Shown: positions 60,810 to 64,000 of the stretch, piece by piece
Numbering within the stretch: the stretch's first letter is position 1
How the letters are laid out: every line of letters starts with the position of its first letter
NCBI GenBank assembly: GCA_903970475.1
Contig: CAJCIQ010000211.1
Location: 1-64,000 of the forward strand
Reading direction: 5' to 3'
DNA length: 64,000 nucleotides
Source of the DNA: Beijerinckiaceae bacterium
GTDB taxonomy: Bacteria > Bacteroidota > Bacteroidia > Chitinophagales > Chitinophagaceae
Translations under genes and position numbers: made by a program
The notes under the pieces: generated by a model
Seen by the model: only the letters and a program-made list of their open reading frames with translations
Databases searched by the model: none
What the model was told of the DNA's origin: nothing

Positions 60810-61940
60810 CTACTGAGCATGCAAGGTTTCCAGGTACAACGATTCGATTTTTCTGGTCATACTACCCACGTCAAATCCGTTTTCTATGGTCATACGGGCA
60901 GCGCATCCCAACCTGCGCCGGAGCGCAGCATCAGTTGCCAGCTGGACCAACCCGTCTTCCAAAGCACTGAGGTCTCCCTGGTGAACCGTCAGGCCATTTA
61001 CGCCATCCTCCACGAGTTCGCTGGATCCATCCACATGCGTTGCCAATACGGCCTTCTGCATGGCCATGGCCTCAATCAATCCGATGGGCAACCCTTCCCA
61101 CAAGGAAGGAAGGCAAAAAATGTCCATGGCATGGAGTACATCGGGGATATCACTGCGAAAATTCTCAAACACCACTTTATTTTCCAATTCCAATTGGCGA
61201 ACAAGCTCCTTGGCGCTGTCCCTGAGCTCTCCTTCACCCACCATCACCAGCACAGCCTTAGGATTGGCTTTGAGCACTGCGGGGAAAGCTTTGATCAGGG
61301 ATAAAGGGTCCTTCTGGGCCGTCATCCTGGCCACAAAACCAATCACACAGGCATCAGGCAAAATGCCCCATTGCCTCCTGAGGTCCCTGAAATTCCTATC
61401 CGGGTTGAAAAACGACAGGTCAATTCCGTTAGGAATCACTACCGAATCAAAGTTAGGGATGTACTTATTTCCCGTAGCCTGGTTAGAGTTGGATACGGAA
61501 ATCGTACAGTTCACCCCACGCGTAATCCATTTTTCAACGAGTATCCTGGCTTTTTTAATCCACCAGGGTTGGTCGTCGTGGAATGACCATCCGTGCACCG
61601 TATAAATGATCGGCAACCGCAGGACCCTGGCCGCCCAGAATATATTGGTATTGACCCTGGTTCCATGTACGTGCACAATATCAATTTTTTCACGTATCAT
61701 CAGGCGGCGCACCGCATTCCAGGTAGAGATGTCGAAAGCTTTATTGGATGGAATGACGTGATGATTCACCCCCATTTTATCGAGCGTATCCATCATCTTC
61801 CCATGCGTAAAGGCGAGCACTACCGGTTCAAACCTCGTCGTATCCATATGCTCAACCAGGTTGAGGATATGGGTTTCCCCACCGCCAACCTGCCCTTGCC
61901 TTATGGCTTCCAAGACCTTTATTTTACCTGTTTGATTCAT
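60810..61940 (-). CDS. Glycosyltransferase family 4
   Basis: About 376 residues from the ATG at 61940, since MNQTGKIKVLEAIRQGQVGG fits the family start and the upstream 22 residues are unlike it. IDIVHVHGTRVNTNIFWAAR is in the first half; VIPNGIDLSFFNPDRNFRDL, IGFVARMTAQKDPLSLIKAF, MDIFCLPSLWEGLPIGLIEA and MAMQKAVLATHVDGSSELVE carry the donor site, with E in the SLWEGLP region. It acts in assembly of the same glycan as its neighbours. Not distinguishable by sugar. Confidence 0.9.
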   Translation of the reverse strand: MNQTGKIKVLEAIRQGQVGGGETHILNLVEHMDTTRFEPVVLAFTHGKMMDTLDKMGVNHHVIPSNKAFDISTWNAVRRLMIREKIDIVHVHGTRVNTNIFWAARVLRLPIIYTVHGWSFHDDQPWWIKKARILVEKWITRGVNCTISVSNSNQATGNKYIPNFDSVVIPNGIDLSFFNPDRNFRDLRRQWGILPDACVIGFVARMTAQKDPLSLIKAFPAVLKANPKAVLVMVGEGELRDSAKELVRQLELENKVVFENFRSDIPDVLHAMDIFCLPSLWEGLPIGLIEAMAMQKAVLATHVDGSSELVEDGVNGLTVHQGDLSALEDGLVQLATDAALRRRLGCAARMTIENGFDVGSMTRKIESLYLETLHAQ

Positions 61941-62029
61941 AAACATCATAAGCGTCATTGTCATCAGCGTTATGGAGCACCCCCGCCCCAGCGGCAGGGG
62001 TTCCATAACATCGTAGTAATCCGTACCCG

Positions 62030-62932
62030 TTAAGTCGTTTTATCTAAACTGTGCTGTACATTCCACATCGTACCCTGCCAAAATGCCCTGAGATGATCCT
62101 TCTCCTTTCTCAGAAGGTATTTGAGGGTATTGACGGGAAGCGTGCAGCACAGGTAGTACATAGTGAACACCATCAGTGGCCAGGCTTTTGCGTTCCTGCG
62201 CATGAACAGGATGCGGTTCCTGTTCTGGTAGAACGTCTTTAACGTAGAGCGTTTCCCTACCGTCATGGATTCCTTATGATATATCAGGCTTTTAGGCTGA
62301 TAATACACGGTGTATCCTTTATTTTTTATCTGTTGGCACCAGTCCAACTCTTCATAATACAGGAAGTACACTTCCGGCATCAGACCAACTTCCCTGACCA
62401 CCGAGGCTGGAAGCATCATGGCACAACCATGGGCATAATGCGTTGGCGTTTCCTGGTCATACTGGCCCAGGTCCTTCTTCATGGACCCCACCATGGCGTT
62501 ACGCCCACTGAACATATTGACCGCCTCATATCCTGCGAACTCAATGGTACCTGGCGCGTCATAGAAGTGCACCTTGGGGGAGACCACACCCGCATCGGGA
62601 TGGGCTTCAAAGGTACCCAACAACCCTTCCAGCATATCAGGCGTCAGTACGGTATCGTTATTGACAAAGAAAAGATAATCTCCTTTGGCGGCTTTGATCC
62701 CTAAGTTGTTGCCACCGGCAAATCCCAGATTCTGGGGACTCATGATCAACCGTACATCCGGATATGCCTTATGCAAGGCCTCCACCGGTGATTCTTTGGA
62801 AGCATTGTCGACGACGATCACTTCCACGTTGGGATAGGTAAGGTAGCCTATGGATTGAAGCAGATCTACCGTCAGCGCCGTATTGTTGTAGTTAATGGTG
62901 ATGATGCTCACCAAAGGTTGATCAGCTGCCAT
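62030..62932 (-). CDS. Glycosyltransferase family 2 (rhamnosyltransferase-like)
   Basis: About 300 residues from the ATG at 62932, which overlaps the previous gene's end by 11 bp; the longer frame adds 24 residues without family similarity. LVSIITINYNNTALTVDLLQ and VIVVDNASKESPVEAL open the GT-A fold; NLGFAGGNNLGIKAAKGDYL and FVNNDTVLTPDML hold the metal site, and YEELDWCQQIKNKGYTVYYQ is the conserved acceptor-side motif of WbbL-type rhamnosyltransferases. A C-terminal hydrophobic patch may contact the membrane. Confidence 0.9.
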   Translation of the reverse strand: MAADQPLVSIITINYNNTALTVDLLQSIGYLTYPNVEVIVVDNASKESPVEALHKAYPDVRLIMSPQNLGFAGGNNLGIKAAKGDYLFFVNNDTVLTPDMLEGLLGTFEAHPDAGVVSPKVHFYDAPGTIEFAGYEAVNMFSGRNAMVGSMKKDLGQYDQETPTHYAHGCAMMLPASVVREVGLMPEVYFLYYEELDWCQQIKNKGYTVYYQPKSLIYHKESMTVGKRSTLKTFYQNRNRILFMRRNAKAWPLMVFTMYYLCCTLPVNTLKYLLRKEKDHLRAFWQGTMWNVQHSLDKTT

Positions 62933-64000
62933 GCTTACGGTAAGGAACTTGGTTATGAATGCCCGTCCTGGTATGGAGGGTGTGAATAAAGTTCTTCTGG
63001 CCACTGCGGATATGCAGCAGGTTGAGGGCCATGATTCCTATAGCGCCCGGCAATTGCAACAATGCTTTTCCCAACCCTCTGCGGTAATACGTCCTGGGCA
63101 AAGCCACGGCCAGGGTGATCAGGTACAAACCCCATAATCCCAACCCTGCATAACCTAGCCTGGGATCCACCCACCATGCGCCAATGGCGATCAGCGGCAA
63201 AAATCCCAGCAATAAGGAACGGGGAGGCACCATATTGGTGCAAACACCCAGGTTGAAGTAAGACACATTGCCTTTGGCCAGTTGTACCCAACCAGGGAAA
63301 AAATACATAGCCAGGCAAACAAACTGACCGGAAATCCAGCGCCTGCGCTGCTTGCCAAAGGCCTGAGCCGAGTCAATTTTTTCGTCATAAATGACAGCAT
63401 CCTCCAGGTATTCAATGCTTAAGCCTTCGGAAAGGATCTTCATCTGCAAAGGTTTGTCCTCCGTCACCGAATCAATGGTGGTGAGTACCTCCCTGATCAT
63501 ATTGTATTCGAATACCATTCCGGAACCCACCAGGCTACAGGAAAGTCCTAAAGCGTTGGATCCTCTGCGGAATATATGGTTGTTGATGGCTTCGGAGCAG
63601 GCGTCCAATATGGAATACGAGGTATCCATATTTTTAGCCACGCGTTTGCCCTGCACGCAACGGGCACCCAGGTCAAAGGCCCGGTTAACCCTTTGCAGGA
63701 ATTGGGGATCCAGCATATTGTCCGCGTCACAAATCAGGGCCAGGTCATATGCTTGCGTATTCCTTCCGAAGAAAGCATTCAGGGATCTTGCCTTGGTAGA
63801 CTGCCTGAAGGAAACTTCCCATACTTGAAGGGGTAAGGTCCTCAGATCCTGAATGGTTTTTTCCTGTAGGGAATCTGCGATGATGTGTACATCATAACAG
63901 ATGGCCGGATAATCTTGTTCCAGCAGGTTTTCAGCCGTGGCCTTAATGATGCCGTCTTCTTTGTAGGCAGGTACCAGAATGGCAATGCGTCTGTAGCTCT
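62922..64000 (-). CDS. Membrane-bound glycosyltransferase family 2 (processive type, runs off right edge)
   Basis: The frame is open to the window edge (SYRRIAILVPAYKEDGII at the first visible residues), so the N-terminus is missing. It has LICDADNML (the D-x-D-like site), SVTEDKPLQ (the TED acid/base motif), and KQRRRWISGQF, the QxxRW-type acceptor motif of BcsA-like processive synthases. Several hydrophobic segments at the C-terminus (LLLGFLPLIAIGAWWV, LWGLYLITLAVALP, AIGIMALNLLHI) anchor it. It could polymerise or extend a glycan at the inner membrane. It overlaps the GT2 gene below by 11 bp, so they are translationally coupled. Confidence 0.88.
   Translation of the reverse strand, partial: SYRRIAILVPAYKEDGIIKATAENLLEQDYPAICYDVHIIADSLQEKTIQDLRTLPLQVWEVSFRQSTKARSLNAFFGRNTQAYDLALICDADNMLDPQFLQRVNRAFDLGARCVQGKRVAKNMDTSYSILDACSEAINNHIFRRGSNALGLSCSLVGSGMVFEYNMIREVLTTIDSVTEDKPLQMKILSEGLSIEYLEDAVIYDEKIDSAQAFGKQRRRWISGQFVCLAMYFFPGWVQLAKGNVSYFNLGVCTNMVPPRSLLLGFLPLIAIGAWWVDPRLGYAGLGLWGLYLITLAVALPRTYYRRGLGKALLQLPGAIGIMALNLLHIRSGQKNFIHTLHTRTGIHNQVPYRKHGS

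Noticed and set aside
1-64000. Search for tRNA, rRNA, CRISPR arrays, transposases and integrases
   Set aside because: None found by reading; no repeated spacer pattern, no transposase motifs and no attachment-site repeats beside any gene.

Overview
The window reads as chromosomal DNA of a Bacteroidota bacterium, most likely Chitinophagaceae-like. The support is a SusC/SusD pair, type IX secretion (T9SS) sorting tails, a gliding-type CHU_C C-terminus, LytS/LytTR signalling, a DUF1800/DUF1501 pair, and several TAnnTTTG promoter elements, the Bacteroidota -7 motif. Base composition is near 50% GC. I see no rRNA, tRNA, CRISPR array, insertion sequence or phage gene.

Layout. 0-4 kb: glycan assembly (two glycosyltransferases, a methyltransferase/kinase-like/coiled-coil protein resembling WbdD chain terminators, and a polyprenyl-phosphate sugar transferase). 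4-8.8 kb: an isolated susCD pair. 8.9-15.8 kb: metabolic and regulatory genes (luciferase-like oxidoreductase, PhzF, MocR-type regulator, KAS III, Nramp-type transporter). 16.1-23.1 kb: a haem-binding/cytochrome P460 protein, then an operon of lipoprotein, DUF1800, DUF1501 with T9SS tail, and CHU_C protein. 23.3-29.2 kb: a copper-handling block (CopA, small HMA protein, Met-rich outer-membrane protein, HMA-like AraC regulator) with a divergent MarR-GNAT fusion. 29.4-30.5 kb: a DEAD-box helicase. 30.6-37.2 kb: envelope hydrolases (patatin, amidase-SH3, M19 dipeptidase, polysaccharide deacetylase). 37.2-40.2 kb: hypothetical proteins and a GH47 mannosidase-like enzyme. 40.3-44.4 kb: two regulator/kinase pairs of different types. 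44.5-64 kb: a second, larger glycan region with an embedded UbiA / DprE2-like / HAD lipid-linked pentose module, a giant RCC1-PKD-T9SS protein, a GMC dehydrogenase pair, a flippase and several GT2, GT4 and GT14 enzymes; it runs off the right edge.

The four longest gaps between genes (about 10.0-10.4, 15.8-16.1, 32.6-33.0 and 41.8-42.5 kb) each carry a readable but broken protein fragment, so small gene graveyards are a feature of this chromosome. Several intergenic regions carry clear dyads or direct repeats that look like operators. Family names come from recognising motifs by eye; no database search was run.
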